A stretch of 64,000 nucleotides of DNA, taken from assembly GCF_001424485.1 (NCBI RefSeq), contig NZ_LMQC01000019.1, forward strand, positions 1-64,000, given 5' to 3'. This document shows, one piece after another, positions 23,187 to 31,965 of the stretch. Numbering within the stretch: the stretch's first letter is position 1; each line of letters begins with the position of its first letter. This DNA comes from Modestobacter sp. Leaf380 (GTDB lineage: Bacteria; Actinomycetota; Actinomycetes; Mycobacteriales; Geodermatophilaceae). The translations under genes and the position numbers were made by a program. A model generated the notes under the pieces. The model ran no database searches and was not told where the DNA came from. It saw only the letters and a program-made list of their open reading frames with translations.

Positions 23187-25078
23187 CCAGCACGGCCCCC
23201 ACCGCCCACCCGCTGGACCCGCTGTCCGCCGAGGAGTTCCGCGCGGCCGCCGCCGTGCTGCGCCGCGACAAGGGCGTCGCCGAGGGCTGGCGCTTCGCGA
23301 ACATCGAGCTCCGCGAGCCCGCCAAGGACGTCGTCCGCAGCTGGCAGCCCGGTGACCCGAACCCGCGGGAGGCGCTGGTCACCTGCTTCGACCGGGCCGC
23401 GAACGCCGCCTACAAGGCGGTCGTGTCGCTCACCGACGACGCCGTCCTGGAGTGGACGCCGGTGCCCGGCGAGCAGCCCAACATGACCGTCGACGAGTGG
23501 CACGAGGCGCACGTCGCGCTGATCGCCGAGCCCCGCGTCGTCGAGTCGCTGGCCGCTCGCGGCATCACCGACCTGGACCTGGTGCTCATCGACACCTGGG
23601 CCTACGGGCACTCGCTGATCCCGCAGCAGTTCGCCGACCGCCGGGTCGGCTGGACCGACGTCTGGGTGCGCGCCACCAAGAACGGCAACCCCTACGCCCA
23701 CCCGGTCAACGGCCTGCACCACGTGGTGGACCTCAACACCATGGAGCTCCTCGACGTCGAGGACACCTTCTCGGTGGCCGCCCCGACCGGCGCGATGGGC
23801 GAGTACGTGCCCGCCCTCGTCCCCGGCCTCGTGCAGCGTCAGGACGTCAAGGCCTTCGAGGTCACCCAGCCCGAGGGCGTCTCCTTCACCCTGGAGGGCA
23901 ACGAGCTGACCTGGCTGGGCTGGTCGATGCGGATCGGGTTCAACCACCGCGAGGGCCTCGTGCTGCACCGCGTGGGCATCGACGGGCGCTCGGTCGCGCA
24001 CCGGATGAGCTTCGCCGAGATGGTCGTGCCCTACCGCGACCCCGGTGAGGACCACTACCGCCGCACCGCCTTCGACATCGGCGAGTGGGGCCTGGGCTTC
24101 ATGACGACGAGCCTGGAGCTGGGCTGCGACTGCCTGGGCGAGATCACCTACGTCGACGCCGTGCTGCACGACAGCCACGCCGAGCCGTACACGATCAAGA
24201 ACGCGATCTGCATCCACGAGGAGGACGACGGCGTCCTGTGGAAGCACGTCGACGAGAACGCCGGCGCCGAGGTCCGCCGCTCCCGCCGCCTGGTGGTCAG
24301 CTTCCACGCGACCGTCGCCAACTACGAGTACCTCGTCTACTGGCGCTTCTACCAGGACGGCCAGATCGAGTGCGAGGTCCGGGCGACCGGGATCATGGTG
24401 ACCTCGGCGTTCGAGCACACCCCGCCGCCGCACGGCACCGTCGTCGACGACCACACCTACGCCCCGATCCACCAGCACTTCATCGTGGCGCGGCTGGACA
24501 TGGAGGTCGACGGGCCGGCCAACACCGTCGTCCAGACGCACACCGAGGCGCTGCCGGTCGGCGAGCGGAACCCCTACGGCCTGGCGCTGACCCAGAAGTC
24601 GACGCCGATCACCACCGAGGGCGGCTTCGACCCCGACTGGGCCTCGCAGCGGGCCTGGAAGGTGACCAGTGCGGAGAAGACCAACGCCTGGGGCACGCCG
24701 ACGGCCTACAAGCTGTCCCCCGGGGCGGCGATCCCCGCACTGGCGGGCCCGGAGTCACCGCTGGTGCAGCGCGCCGGTCTCGTCGAGCACGCCGTCTGGG
24801 TGACGCCCTACGACCGCGAGGAGCGCTGGCCGGCCGGGGAGTTCTGCAACCAGAGCTCGCGGGACGCCGGACTGCCGGAGTGGACGAAGGCGCAGCGGTC
24901 CACCGAGGCCACCGACGTCGTCCTGTGGCACGTGTTCGGCATCCACCACGTGCCGCGGGTGGAGGACTGGCCGGTGATGCCGGTGGACATCGTCCGGTTC
25001 GAGCTCAAGCCCAGCGGCTTCTTCGACCGCAACCCCACCCTGGACGTGCCGCCGTCGAAGGGCTCGCACTGCCACTGA
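23183..25078 (+). CDS. copper-containing amine oxidase
   Basis: 631 residues from ATG 23183, co-translated with the ureohydrolase. The tyrosine converted to topaquinone is Tyr381 in the motif VANYEY (N-Y-E). Copper ligands His430 and His432 (HQH) and His589 (HHVPR) are in place, and RVEDWPVMP follows. It converts primary amines to aldehydes with release of ammonia and hydrogen peroxide. No signal peptide is seen, so like the Arthrobacter enzymes it is probably cytosolic. Annotated relatives are called tyramine oxidases, but here the neighbours favour agmatine or putrescine. Confidence 0.93.
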   Translation: MTSTAPTAHPLDPLSAEEFRAAAAVLRRDKGVAEGWRFANIELREPAKDVVRSWQPGDPNPREALVTCFDRAANAAYKAVVSLTDDAVLEWTPVPGEQPNMTVDEWHEAHVALIAEPRVVESLAARGITDLDLVLIDTWAYGHSLIPQQFADRRVGWTDVWVRATKNGNPYAHPVNGLHHVVDLNTMELLDVEDTFSVAAPTGAMGEYVPALVPGLVQRQDVKAFEVTQPEGVSFTLEGNELTWLGWSMRIGFNHREGLVLHRVGIDGRSVAHRMSFAEMVVPYRDPGEDHYRRTAFDIGEWGLGFMTTSLELGCDCLGEITYVDAVLHDSHAEPYTIKNAICIHEEDDGVLWKHVDENAGAEVRRSRRLVVSFHATVANYEYLVYWRFYQDGQIECEVRATGIMVTSAFEHTPPPHGTVVDDHTYAPIHQHFIVARLDMEVDGPANTVVQTHTEALPVGERNPYGLALTQKSTPITTEGGFDPDWASQRAWKVTSAEKTNAWGTPTAYKLSPGAAIPALAGPESPLVQRAGLVEHAVWVTPYDREERWPAGEFCNQSSRDAGLPEWTKAQRSTEATDVVLWHVFGIHHVPRVEDWPVMPVDIVRFELKPSGFFDRNPTLDVPPSKGSHCH

Positions 25079-25087
25079 GCCGGCGGC

Positions 25088-25549
25088 TCAGGGGTAGCGG
25101 ACGGCCCGTCCGGGGGCGCCGACGCGGGCGATGGCCAGGCCGAGCGCGGCCAGCCGGAGCACCTCGACGGCGTCCCGGCCGGGGACGCCGGGGCTGACCC
25201 CGGCGGCCGCCGGGACCTCGAGGGCGCCCAGCAGCCGGGTGGCGGCGTCCTCGGGGACGTCGTCGGTGACGACGGCGAACTCGGCCGGCCCGCAGCGGGC
25301 CAGCCACTCGCCCTCGAGCAGGACGCCGGCGAGCGCGTCGGAGACGGCGACCAGGGTGCCGGCGCCCAGCGGTGCCGTGTCGCGGACCAGCCCGAGGACC
25401 ACCAGCCCGGAGACGGCGGACCCGGCGACGGGTCGGCGGAGTGCGAGGACGTCGAGCAGGGCGGCCCGTCCGGGCAGCAGGGTGACGGCGTCGGTGTCGG
25501 GGGCCCCGGGCGGGGTCGACGTGCGCGGTCCGTCGAGCAGCGTGGTCAC
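25088..25549 (-). CDS. degenerate GGDEF-like protein
   Basis: 153 residues from GTG 25549. The order of segments follows a diguanylate cyclase domain: LLPGRAALLDVLALRR corresponds to the usual L-P-N-R-R opening, GLVVLGL to the first strand, and WLARCGPAEFAVV to R-x-G-G-D-E-F. The signature is therefore GPAEF: one Gly and the Asp are lost, so cyclase activity is not expected. It could bind a nucleotide or have another role. It is on the same strand downstream of a PP2C phosphatase gene, ending close to the amine oxidase stop. Confidence 0.6.
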   Translation of the reverse strand: MTTLLDGPRTSTPPGAPDTDAVTLLPGRAALLDVLALRRPVAGSAVSGLVVLGLVRDTAPLGAGTLVAVSDALAGVLLEGEWLARCGPAEFAVVTDDVPEDAATRLLGALEVPAAAGVSPGVPGRDAVEVLRLAALGLAIARVGAPGRAVRYP

Positions 25550-25630
25550 GCGCTCACTGTCGGACCGGTCGGTCCGGACCTGGAGTCGGCGCGCCGGGAC
25601 CCACCCGCAGGGGTGACGGGTGGGGCGGGA

Positions 25631-26506
25631 TCAGCTGCCGGCGGACCCCGCGGCGCCGGCGACCGGCCGGAAGGCGCCGGTCGAGGGGCCGGGCCAGAGC
25701 GCCTCGAGGGCCTCCAGGGTCTCGTCGCGCCCGCTGCCCGCGGCGCCGACGGTGCGGTGCCGGGCCGGCAGGACGGGCCCGGCGACCACGTCGGCGACCA
25801 CGACGGTGACGTTGTCCGAGGCGGGGGCGGCCAGTGCCGCGCCCAGCAGGGTGGCGGCGGCCTGGTCGGGGTTCTCGGCCAGCGCGAGGTGCTCGGCGAT
25901 GGTCTGCGGGGAGAGCGCGCCGGACAGGCCGTCGGAGCACACCAGCAGCCGGTCGCCGGGGACGACGTCCACCCAGTGCACCTCGAGGCCCTCGGTGTCG
26001 TCGGTGCCGCCGTGCAGGGCGGCGTAGACGGCGGAGCGCTGGGGGTGGACCAGCGCCTCCTCCTCGGTGATGCTGCCGGCGTCGATGAGCGCCTGGACCA
26101 GCGTGTGGTCGCGGGTGAGCTGCACCAGCTCGGGGGCGCGGTAGCGGTAGGCCCGGGAGTCGCCGATGTGGGCGAGCACGCCGTGGTCGCCGACGACGCC
26201 GATGGCCGACATGGTGGTGGCCATGCCCTCCAGGCGGGGGCGCTGGCCGACGGCGGCGCGGATGCGCTCGTTGGCCCCGGACACCACCTGGGCCAGGCCG
26301 CCGTCGGGCTCGTCGTCCAGGGTGCCGCGGCCCAGGGGGGCCAACCAGGACACCACCAGGGACGACGCGACGGCGCCGCCGACGTTGCCGCCGACCCCGT
26401 CGGCCACCGCGATCAGGGACGGCGCGGCGAGCCCGGAGTCCTGGTTGTCGGGGCGGGGACCGGTGTGCGAGCGCGCAGCGGCCACGAACGACAGCGCCAC
26501 ACCCAC
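25631..26506 (-). CDS. PP2C-family protein phosphatase
   Basis: 291 residues from GTG 26506, with GAGG upstream. PP2C metal motifs are complete: SHTGPRPDNQDS, AVADGVGGNVGG, AHIGDSRAYRYR, LLVCSDGLSG and ASDNVTVVV. It removes phosphate from Ser/Thr residues, as PstP does in mycobacteria, but lacks the membrane anchor and extracellular domain of PstP, so it is a soluble form. The C-terminal 40 residues are Gly/Ala-rich. No Ser/Thr kinase gene is in this window. It is divergent from a small unknown gene across about 285 bases. Confidence 0.92.
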   Translation of the reverse strand: MGVALSFVAAARSHTGPRPDNQDSGLAAPSLIAVADGVGGNVGGAVASSLVVSWLAPLGRGTLDDEPDGGLAQVVSGANERIRAAVGQRPRLEGMATTMSAIGVVGDHGVLAHIGDSRAYRYRAPELVQLTRDHTLVQALIDAGSITEEEALVHPQRSAVYAALHGGTDDTEGLEVHWVDVVPGDRLLVCSDGLSGALSPQTIAEHLALAENPDQAAATLLGAALAAPASDNVTVVVADVVAGPVLPARHRTVGAAGSGRDETLEALEALWPGPSTGAFRPVAGAAGSAGS

Positions 26507-26791
26507 CTCGACCTCGTCATCTCCCTCGGGGAACCCGTGATCAGTAGAACAGCCCGGCCGCTCGTGTGCCCGCCCGAGACGCCGTGACGTGACCCGGGCG
26601 GGTGGGTGACGCCCACCTCCTGGACGAGGAGCAGCCGGCAGCCACCCGTGGGCACAGGTGTGCGGTGCAACCACCTCACCTGCACGGACGCGGTGCTCGG
26701 ACCGTCACCGACTCGTGACCCACCGCGGCGATGCGCTGGTTAGATTCGTCGGGGCGATCCGAGACCGGTGGTCGCCAGAAACGATCACGGG

Positions 26792-27217
26792 GTGAGTGGC
26801 GGCGTGAGCGGTACGTCCTGGGTGGCGTGGGAGGTCGACTGCGCGCAGCGGTCGGGCCGGTGGTCGGCGACGGTCCGGGGGACGGGTCTGCCGGCGTCCA
26901 CGGGGCACGCGGACCCGGCGGCACTGGTCTTCGCCGCCGTCGACCTGATGACCGCCCGGGCCGGTGTCCACCCGCACCGGATGCGCCTGCACCCGCCGGC
27001 CGGGACGACGTTCGGGGCCTGGTTCCCGCCCGGGCGCAGCGACCACCGCACCCGCACCGTCGACGGCCAGGACTGGTCGGACACCTGGACGGCGACGCCG
27101 GACCCCGACGCCCCGGCCGCGGTGCTGGTCAGCACCCGCAGCGTCGCAGTGCCCGTTCGCGCCGTCCCCACCCCGCGCCGTCCCGAGCAGGCGCGCAGCA
27201 CCGACCCGACCCCCTGA
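26792..27217 (+). CDS. hypothetical protein
   Basis: About 141 residues from GTG 26792 (a GTG at 26768 adds eight). The sequence begins VSGGVSGTSWVAWEVDCAQ, has a central FAAVDLMTARAGVHPHRMRLHPPAGTTFGAWFPPG region and ends in a basic Pro/Arg tail. Codon use matches the genome, and a strong hairpin terminates it, which supports a real gene. No domain is recognised and there are no membrane spans. It is divergent from the PP2C gene. Confidence 0.5.
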   Translation: MSGGVSGTSWVAWEVDCAQRSGRWSATVRGTGLPASTGHADPAALVFAAVDLMTARAGVHPHRMRLHPPAGTTFGAWFPPGRSDHRTRTVDGQDWSDTWTATPDPDAPAAVLVSTRSVAVPVRAVPTPRRPEQARSTDPTP

Positions 27218-27225
27218 CCCCCGGC

Positions 27226-27265
27226 GGGTGCGTCCGGCCGGTCACGGGGCCGGCCGGACGCACCC
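27226..27265. terminator. perfect 16-bp terminator hairpin between convergent genes
   Basis: GGGTGCGTCCGGCCGG (27226-27241) and CCGGCCGGACGCACCC (27250-27265) pair without mismatch around an 8-base loop, 8 bases after one gene and 11 before the end of the convergent DUF2332 gene. It should stop transcription in both directions. Confidence 0.8.
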
Positions 27266-27276
27266 GTCGGCGCTCG

Positions 27277-28233
27277 TCAGCCGAGCCAGTCGAGGGAGCC
27301 GCCGTGCGGGGCGGTCCAGGCGACCGGCGTCCCGTCGACGGCGAGCAGGAAGCGCTCGTCGGTGGCGGGGTGCGGCGGCACGGCGAGCTCGGTGAACACC
27401 TCGGGCCCCTCCTGGGACACCCAGTGCACCGGCAGCGACCGCACCAGCTCGACGAACGCCGACCGGCTGGCCGCGGGCAGGTAGGTCAGCACCGCGGTGT
27501 GGAAGACCACCGGCGTCACCCCGGCGGGCAGCGAGGCGACGGCGTCGGGCAGCACCTCGAGCAGGTCCCCAGTGACCATCCGGGCCGGCTCCCGACCGGC
27601 GACCGCCGCGGCGGCGGACAGCCGGGCGACCCGCTCGTCGTGGCCGGGACCCGGCCAGACCAGCGCGCGCAGCCAGGCGGCGTCCGCGACCGGGTCCAGC
27701 GGGTTCAGGTCGATCCCCACCCGGACGGCGACCTCGGGCAGCCGGGCGGGCAACGGCGGTGCGCCGGTCACCTCGCACCCGATGACCAGCTCGGACTCCC
27801 CCAGCCGGCCACCGGGGCGGTAGTCGTAGGCGTACCGGTCCGGGTACAGGCACAGCCCGGCGGAGGCGCCGACCTCGATCAGCGCGAGCGGTCCGGGCAG
27901 CCCCGCCAGCGCGGGCAGCAGGGCCGCGCAGCGGGCGGGCTCGTTGGTCTGGGTGGCGCGGGCGAGCACCTCGGTGCGCACCCGGTCGACGTCGTCCAGC
28001 ACCCAGGCGCGGAGCTCGGCGTCGTCCGCCGGTGGCCGGTCGTGCAGCAGGGTCAGGACGCCGAGCAGCAGGTTGGGCTGGCGCTTGAGCGGAGGCAGGG
28101 CGGCCAGGAAGGCGAGCAGGTCCGGGTCGGCAGCGACCCCGGTGGCCAGGGCCGCGTAGTGCGGGGAGCGGACCGGGGCCTCGTGGTCGGCGAAGGCACG
28201 CCAGCGCCGGGCGACGGCAGCAGGGTCACCCAC
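27277..28233 (-). CDS. DUF2332 family protein
   Basis: 318 residues from GTG 28233. The sequence matches DUF2332: WRAFADHEAPVRSPHYAAL, TNEPARCAALLPAL, ALIEVGASAGLCLYPDRYAYDY and VVFHTAVLTYLP. The EVGASAGL segment resembles motif I of a SAM-dependent methyltransferase and is followed by IDLNPLDP, so a methyltransferase-like fold is plausible. No activity is known to me for the family. It begins one base after the VIT1 gene stop and is probably co-transcribed with it. Confidence 0.85.
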   Translation of the reverse strand: MGDPAAVARRWRAFADHEAPVRSPHYAALATGVAADPDLLAFLAALPPLKRQPNLLLGVLTLLHDRPPADDAELRAWVLDDVDRVRTEVLARATQTNEPARCAALLPALAGLPGPLALIEVGASAGLCLYPDRYAYDYRPGGRLGESELVIGCEVTGAPPLPARLPEVAVRVGIDLNPLDPVADAAWLRALVWPGPGHDERVARLSAAAAVAGREPARMVTGDLLEVLPDAVASLPAGVTPVVFHTAVLTYLPAASRSAFVELVRSLPVHWVSQEGPEVFTELAVPPHPATDERFLLAVDGTPVAWTAPHGGSLDWLG

Positions 28234-28234
28234 G

Positions 28235-28969
28235 TCAGAGCCCGATCCCGCCGACCAGGGCCCCGATCGCGAAGGTCACCGCCATCGCCAGCGCCCCACC
28301 GGCGACCAGCCGGACGACGGCCGGCCGGACCGGTGCACCGCCCAGCCGGGCGCTGAGCACCCCGGTCAGCGCCAGCGCGAGCAGCACGACCACGAAGGTC
28401 ACCGGCACCCGGGCGCCGGCCGGGGGCAGCAGGATCGCGGCCAGCGGCAGCAGGGAGCCGACGGTGAAGGCCACCGCGGAGGCGCCCGCGGCGTGCCAGG
28501 GGTTGGTCAGCTCGTCGGGGTCGATGCCCAGCTCGGCCTCGACGTGCGCGGCGAAGGCGTCCTTGGCGGTCAGCTCCTCGGCGACCGTGCGGGCGGTCTG
28601 CGGGGACAGGCCCTTGGACTCGTAGATGGCCGCCAGCTCGGCGAGCTCCTGCTCGGGCATCTCGGCGAGCTCGACCCGCTCCTTGTCCAGCAGCGCCTGC
28701 TCGCTGTCGCGCTGGCTGCTGACCGACACGTACTCGCCCAGCGCCATGGAGACCGCCCCGGCGACCGGGCCGGCGACCCCGGCGGTGAGCACCGGCGCGT
28801 GGGCGGTGGTCGCCCCCGCGACGCCGACGACCAGCCCGGCGGTCGACACGATCCCGTCGTTGGCGCCCAGGACGCCGGCGCGCAGCCAGTTCAGCCGGGT
28901 GCCCAGCGCCCCGGCGTGCGGTTCGGCGGGGTGGGTGCCGACCGGTGCGGCGGGTTCGTCGAGGCTCAC
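28235..28969 (-). CDS. VIT1/CCC1-family iron/manganese transporter
   Basis: 244 residues from GTG 28969. LNWLRAGVLGANDGIVSTAGLVVGVAGA and AGAVSMALGEYVSVSSQRDSE are signature segments of VIT1/CCC1 transporters. A soluble helical insert with ELAEMPEQELAELAAIYESKG, the metal-binding domain, lies between spans 2 and 3, and three further spans follow. Five spans in total fit the family. It moves Fe(II) or Mn(II) out of the cytosol. DUF2332 follows one base downstream. Confidence 0.92.
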   Translation of the reverse strand: MSLDEPAAPVGTHPAEPHAGALGTRLNWLRAGVLGANDGIVSTAGLVVGVAGATTAHAPVLTAGVAGPVAGAVSMALGEYVSVSSQRDSEQALLDKERVELAEMPEQELAELAAIYESKGLSPQTARTVAEELTAKDAFAAHVEAELGIDPDELTNPWHAAGASAVAFTVGSLLPLAAILLPPAGARVPVTFVVVLLALALTGVLSARLGGAPVRPAVVRLVAGGALAMAVTFAIGALVGGIGL

Positions 28970-29022
28970 GGGGGCGAATGTAGGTCGATCCCCGGGCCCC
29001 GACCAGCATGGTCAGGCTGCGC

Positions 29023-29499
29023 TCAGTCGCCGTCTGCCGTCCCGCCGGAGGACACGTCGGACCAGGTGGCCTCGGCCCCCGAGTGCCCGATCCGGACCAC
29101 CTGCTGGGTGACACCGACGACCGCGATGACGGCCAGCACCGCGGCGACCAGACCAACGACCCGGCGCGCTCCGGCGGGACGGCGACCGAGCAGGTGGACC
29201 ACCACGGCCATGACGAACAGCGCCACCATCCAGGGCAGCAGGCCGTCGGCGAGCTCGGAGTGCGCCTCGATGAGCGAACTGCGCCCGACCATCCGCTCCA
29301 GGTCCTCCCCGCTCGCCGTCGACAACGGGGTGAGCACCAGGCCGACGAGTGCGACGAGCGGGGTCACGATCCCCAGCCGGCGCCGGGCGGCAGGCCAGAG
29401 GGCGTGCAGCAGGACGAGCAGCGCGCCGAGCGGGACGAGCACGACCGTCGCGTGCACGATCAGCGGGTGGGCGGGCAGGCCGAACAGGGTCTCGGGCAC
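29023..29499 (-). CDS. DUF2231 membrane protein
   Basis: 158 residues from GTG 29499. FGLPAHPLIVHATVVLVPLGALL is the hallmark of DUF2231, and the protein has four hydrophobic spans (HATVVLVPLGALLVLLHALW, LGIVTPLVALVGLVLTP, LLPWMVALFVMAVVVHLL, VVGLVAAVLAVIAVVGV). The conserved HPL and H in the first span may bind heme or metal. Function unknown. It stands alone between the VIT1 gene and an Lrp regulator. Confidence 0.88.
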   Translation of the reverse strand: MPETLFGLPAHPLIVHATVVLVPLGALLVLLHALWPAARRRLGIVTPLVALVGLVLTPLSTASGEDLERMVGRSSLIEAHSELADGLLPWMVALFVMAVVVHLLGRRPAGARRVVGLVAAVLAVIAVVGVTQQVVRIGHSGAEATWSDVSSGGTADGD

Positions 29500-29572
29500 G
29501 TCGTGTCTCCTCCGGTGAGGAGGTCAGTACGTCACGCCTGCGTGTGCCGGGACTGTGCGCCGCACACCGTCC

Positions 29573-30070
29573 TCACAGGACGGGCGGGTCCCCACCGTCG
29601 GCCCGCCGGGTGCCCCAGGCGTAGGTCTGCTTCCGCAGGCCCAGGTACAGGAAGGTCTCGGTGGACTCGACGCCGTCGACGGCGCGGATCCGGCTGACGG
29701 TGTCCAGCAGCTGCTCGTCGTCGGCGCAGACCACCTCGACCAGCAGGTCCAGCGAGCCGGCGGAGATGACCACGTAGTCGACCTCGTCGAAGGCGGCGAG
29801 CGCGTCGGCGACGACCCGGGTGTCGCCGAGGGTGCGGATGCCGACCATGGCCTGGCGGGGGAAGCCGACCTGCCGGGGGTCGGTGACGGCGACGATCTGC
29901 ATGACCCCGGCGTCCAGGAGCCGCTGCACCCGCTGCCGGACGGCGGCCTCGCTCAGCCCCACGGCCTCGGCGATCCGCGCGTAGGGACGGCGACCGTCCT
30001 GCTGGAGCTGCTCGATGATGGCCCGCGAGGTGTCGTCCAGCGCCAGCGCAGGGCGTTCCCGAGACGTCAT
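29573..30070 (-). CDS. Lrp/AsnC-family regulator
   Basis: 165 residues from ATG 30070, preceded by GGGAGGG. The winged helix (DDTSRAIIEQLQQDGRRPYARIAEAVGLSEAAVRQRVQRL) and the RAM ligand-binding domain (VGIRTLGDTRVVADALAAF, LLVEVVCADDEQLLDTVSRI) are complete. It senses an amino acid or related metabolite and controls transport or catabolism genes. The neighbouring ThrE-like exporter gene on the same strand is a possible target, but an Lrp gene is usually divergent from its target, so that link is weak. Confidence 0.92.
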   Translation of the reverse strand: MTSRERPALALDDTSRAIIEQLQQDGRRPYARIAEAVGLSEAAVRQRVQRLLDAGVMQIVAVTDPRQVGFPRQAMVGIRTLGDTRVVADALAAFDEVDYVVISAGSLDLLVEVVCADDEQLLDTVSRIRAVDGVESTETFLYLGLRKQTYAWGTRRADGGDPPVL

Positions 30071-30152
30071 GCGGCCCTCCCCCACGGACACCGTCGCCGG
30101 ACGGCTGCCGGACGACGAGAAGCGTAGTGCGACGGCGGCCCGCCGGGAACGC

Positions 30153-31556
30153 TCACTCGCTGAGGGCAGCCCGGCGGCGCACCCGCCGCTCGAACCGGTC
30201 CAGCCGCCCGCCCAGCGGTCGGCCCAGGTAGCGGCCGAGCACGACCCCGGCGGCCAGGGCGAGGCCGACGGCGGCGGCACCCACGAGTCCGGAGGCGCCG
30301 CCGGCCACGTCGCCGTCCACGACGACGGCGAACAGCCCGCGGTAGATGGCCAGGCCGGGCAGCAGGGGCACGATGCCGCAGACCGCGACCAGCAGGGCCG
30401 GGACGCGGAGCCGGTCGCCGAGGGCCTCTCCGCAAAAGCCGACGACCACGGCCGCGGCGGCGCTGGTCACGGCCGCCCCGCCACCGAGCCCGGCGGCGAC
30501 CGACGACGTCGTCCAGGCCAGCGCACCGGAGAGCACGGCGACGGCGATGGCCCGGGGCCGGGCGTAGGAGGCCAGCGCCCAGGCGCCGCCCATGACGGCC
30601 GCGGCGACCAGCGTGATCCCGAAGGGCACGGTCACCGTGGCCGGGTCGACCACCCGCAGCGGCACCTCCCAGCGCTGGGCCAGGTCCAGCACACCCGCGA
30701 TGCCGACGACGATGCCGGTGGTCAGCGTGACCACCTCGAAGGCCCGGGCGGCCGCGGTGACCGGGAACCCGCTGATCGCGTCCTCCGCGGCGCCGACCAG
30801 CGACAGCCCGGCCAGCAGCACGACGATGCCGGCGGCGACCACCAGCGACGCCCGGACGTCGACCCCGGCGACCACGAGCAGCACCGCCGTCCCGGTGGCG
30901 ATCGCGGCGCCGGCAGCCTGCTGGAAGAACACCGGCAGCCCGCGGCGGTTCAGCGCGCGGATGGTGCGCTCGACGACGGCGGTGGTGACCGCGGCGACCA
31001 GGGCCACCAGCCAGTCCCCGCCGAGCAGGAACGCGACGCAGCCGGCGACCCCGGACCAGCCGAGGGCGTGGATCTGCCGCCGGTAGGGGTGCGGGGCGGC
31101 CAGCACGTCGTCCAGGCTGCGGTGGGCCTCCTCGAGGTCCAGCCGGTCGCCGGTGACCCGGGCGGCGAGGTCGGTGATGCCCTGCAGCCGGGTGTAGTCG
31201 ACGCCGCGCGGGCGGACGATGCGCATCAGCACGACCGGGGGGAGGCCGTCGGGGTCGTGCCCGATGGTCAGCGAGGTGAACGTCATGTCCACCTGGCAGT
31301 CGGTGAGCCCGTAGGCGGCGGCGACCCGCAGCACGGTGGCGGTGACGTCGGCAGCGGAGGCGCCGACGGCCATCATCGACTCCCCGATCCGCAGCGCCAG
31401 GCCCAGCGCGGAGCGCGCGGTCTCGGCGTCGACACCGCTGGGCCGGGCCCGCAGCGCCAACGGCTCGGTGGGCGGTCCGGTGCCGGAGACGGCGCGCCGG
31501 GCCTTCTCGGGCAGTCGCCCCCAGCCGTGCCGGGGGACGGCGGGCCGATCGGTCAC
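30153..31556 (-). CDS. ThrE-type threonine/serine exporter
   Basis: 467 residues from GTG 31556. The N-terminal cytosolic half has ALRIGESMMAVGASAADV and VDMTFTSLTIGHD (the ThrE/DUF1212 signature), and the C-terminal half carries about ten hydrophobic spans in two groups, including GFCGEALGDRLRVPALLVAV. ThrE of Corynebacterium exports threonine and serine using the proton gradient. The fused two-domain layout (DUF1212 plus DUF3815) in one chain matches it. It is divergent from a small membrane protein. Confidence 0.92.
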   Translation of the reverse strand: MTDRPAVPRHGWGRLPEKARRAVSGTGPPTEPLALRARPSGVDAETARSALGLALRIGESMMAVGASAADVTATVLRVAAAYGLTDCQVDMTFTSLTIGHDPDGLPPVVLMRIVRPRGVDYTRLQGITDLAARVTGDRLDLEEAHRSLDDVLAAPHPYRRQIHALGWSGVAGCVAFLLGGDWLVALVAAVTTAVVERTIRALNRRGLPVFFQQAAGAAIATGTAVLLVVAGVDVRASLVVAAGIVVLLAGLSLVGAAEDAISGFPVTAAARAFEVVTLTTGIVVGIAGVLDLAQRWEVPLRVVDPATVTVPFGITLVAAAVMGGAWALASYARPRAIAVAVLSGALAWTTSSVAAGLGGGAAVTSAAAAVVVGFCGEALGDRLRVPALLVAVCGIVPLLPGLAIYRGLFAVVVDGDVAGGASGLVGAAAVGLALAAGVVLGRYLGRPLGGRLDRFERRVRRRAALSE

Positions 31557-31625
31557 TGACGCAGGCTACGGACCGCGGCGCCCAGGCCCTTGCTGCCCGT
31601 CGGCGCGGCGCCCTAGCCTGCGCGC

Positions 31626-31961
31626 GTGTCCGATACCACCGTGGCCGGCCCGCCGCAGGTCGGTGCCGCGCGGGTGGCTGCCGTCGTGACGCTGGTGCTG
31701 GCTGGTGCGGCGGCGGCCGTGTTCGGTGGCCTGGCGGTCGCCCCGGAGTCGCTGGGGGCCCTGCTGTGGCTGCTGGGCTGGGTGCTGCTGACCTGGGCGG
31801 TGCTCGTGGGCAGCGTCTGCGCGATCCAGCTGGGACGCGGGTTGCTCGCCGGTCGTCCGGCCGCCTGGCCCTCCTGGGTGCTGCTCGGCGTGGGCCTCGC
31901 GGTGGTCGCCGTGCTCGTCACGGCGCACCCGCTGTGGGGCAGCGGCTCGGGCGTCGGCTGA
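31626..31961 (+). CDS. small three-span membrane protein
   Basis: 111 residues from GTG 31626. Three hydrophobic segments are visible (VAAVVTLVLAGAAAAVFGGLAVA, LGALLWLLGWVLLTWAVLVGSVCAIQLG, WVLLGVGLAVVAVLVTAHPLW). No family is recognised. It is divergent from the ThrE-type gene and ends four bases before the convergent CitE-like gene. Confidence 0.7.
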   Translation: MSDTTVAGPPQVGAARVAAVVTLVLAGAAAAVFGGLAVAPESLGALLWLLGWVLLTWAVLVGSVCAIQLGRGLLAGRPAAWPSWVLLGVGLAVVAVLVTAHPLWGSGSGVG

Positions 31962-31965
31962 CCGG

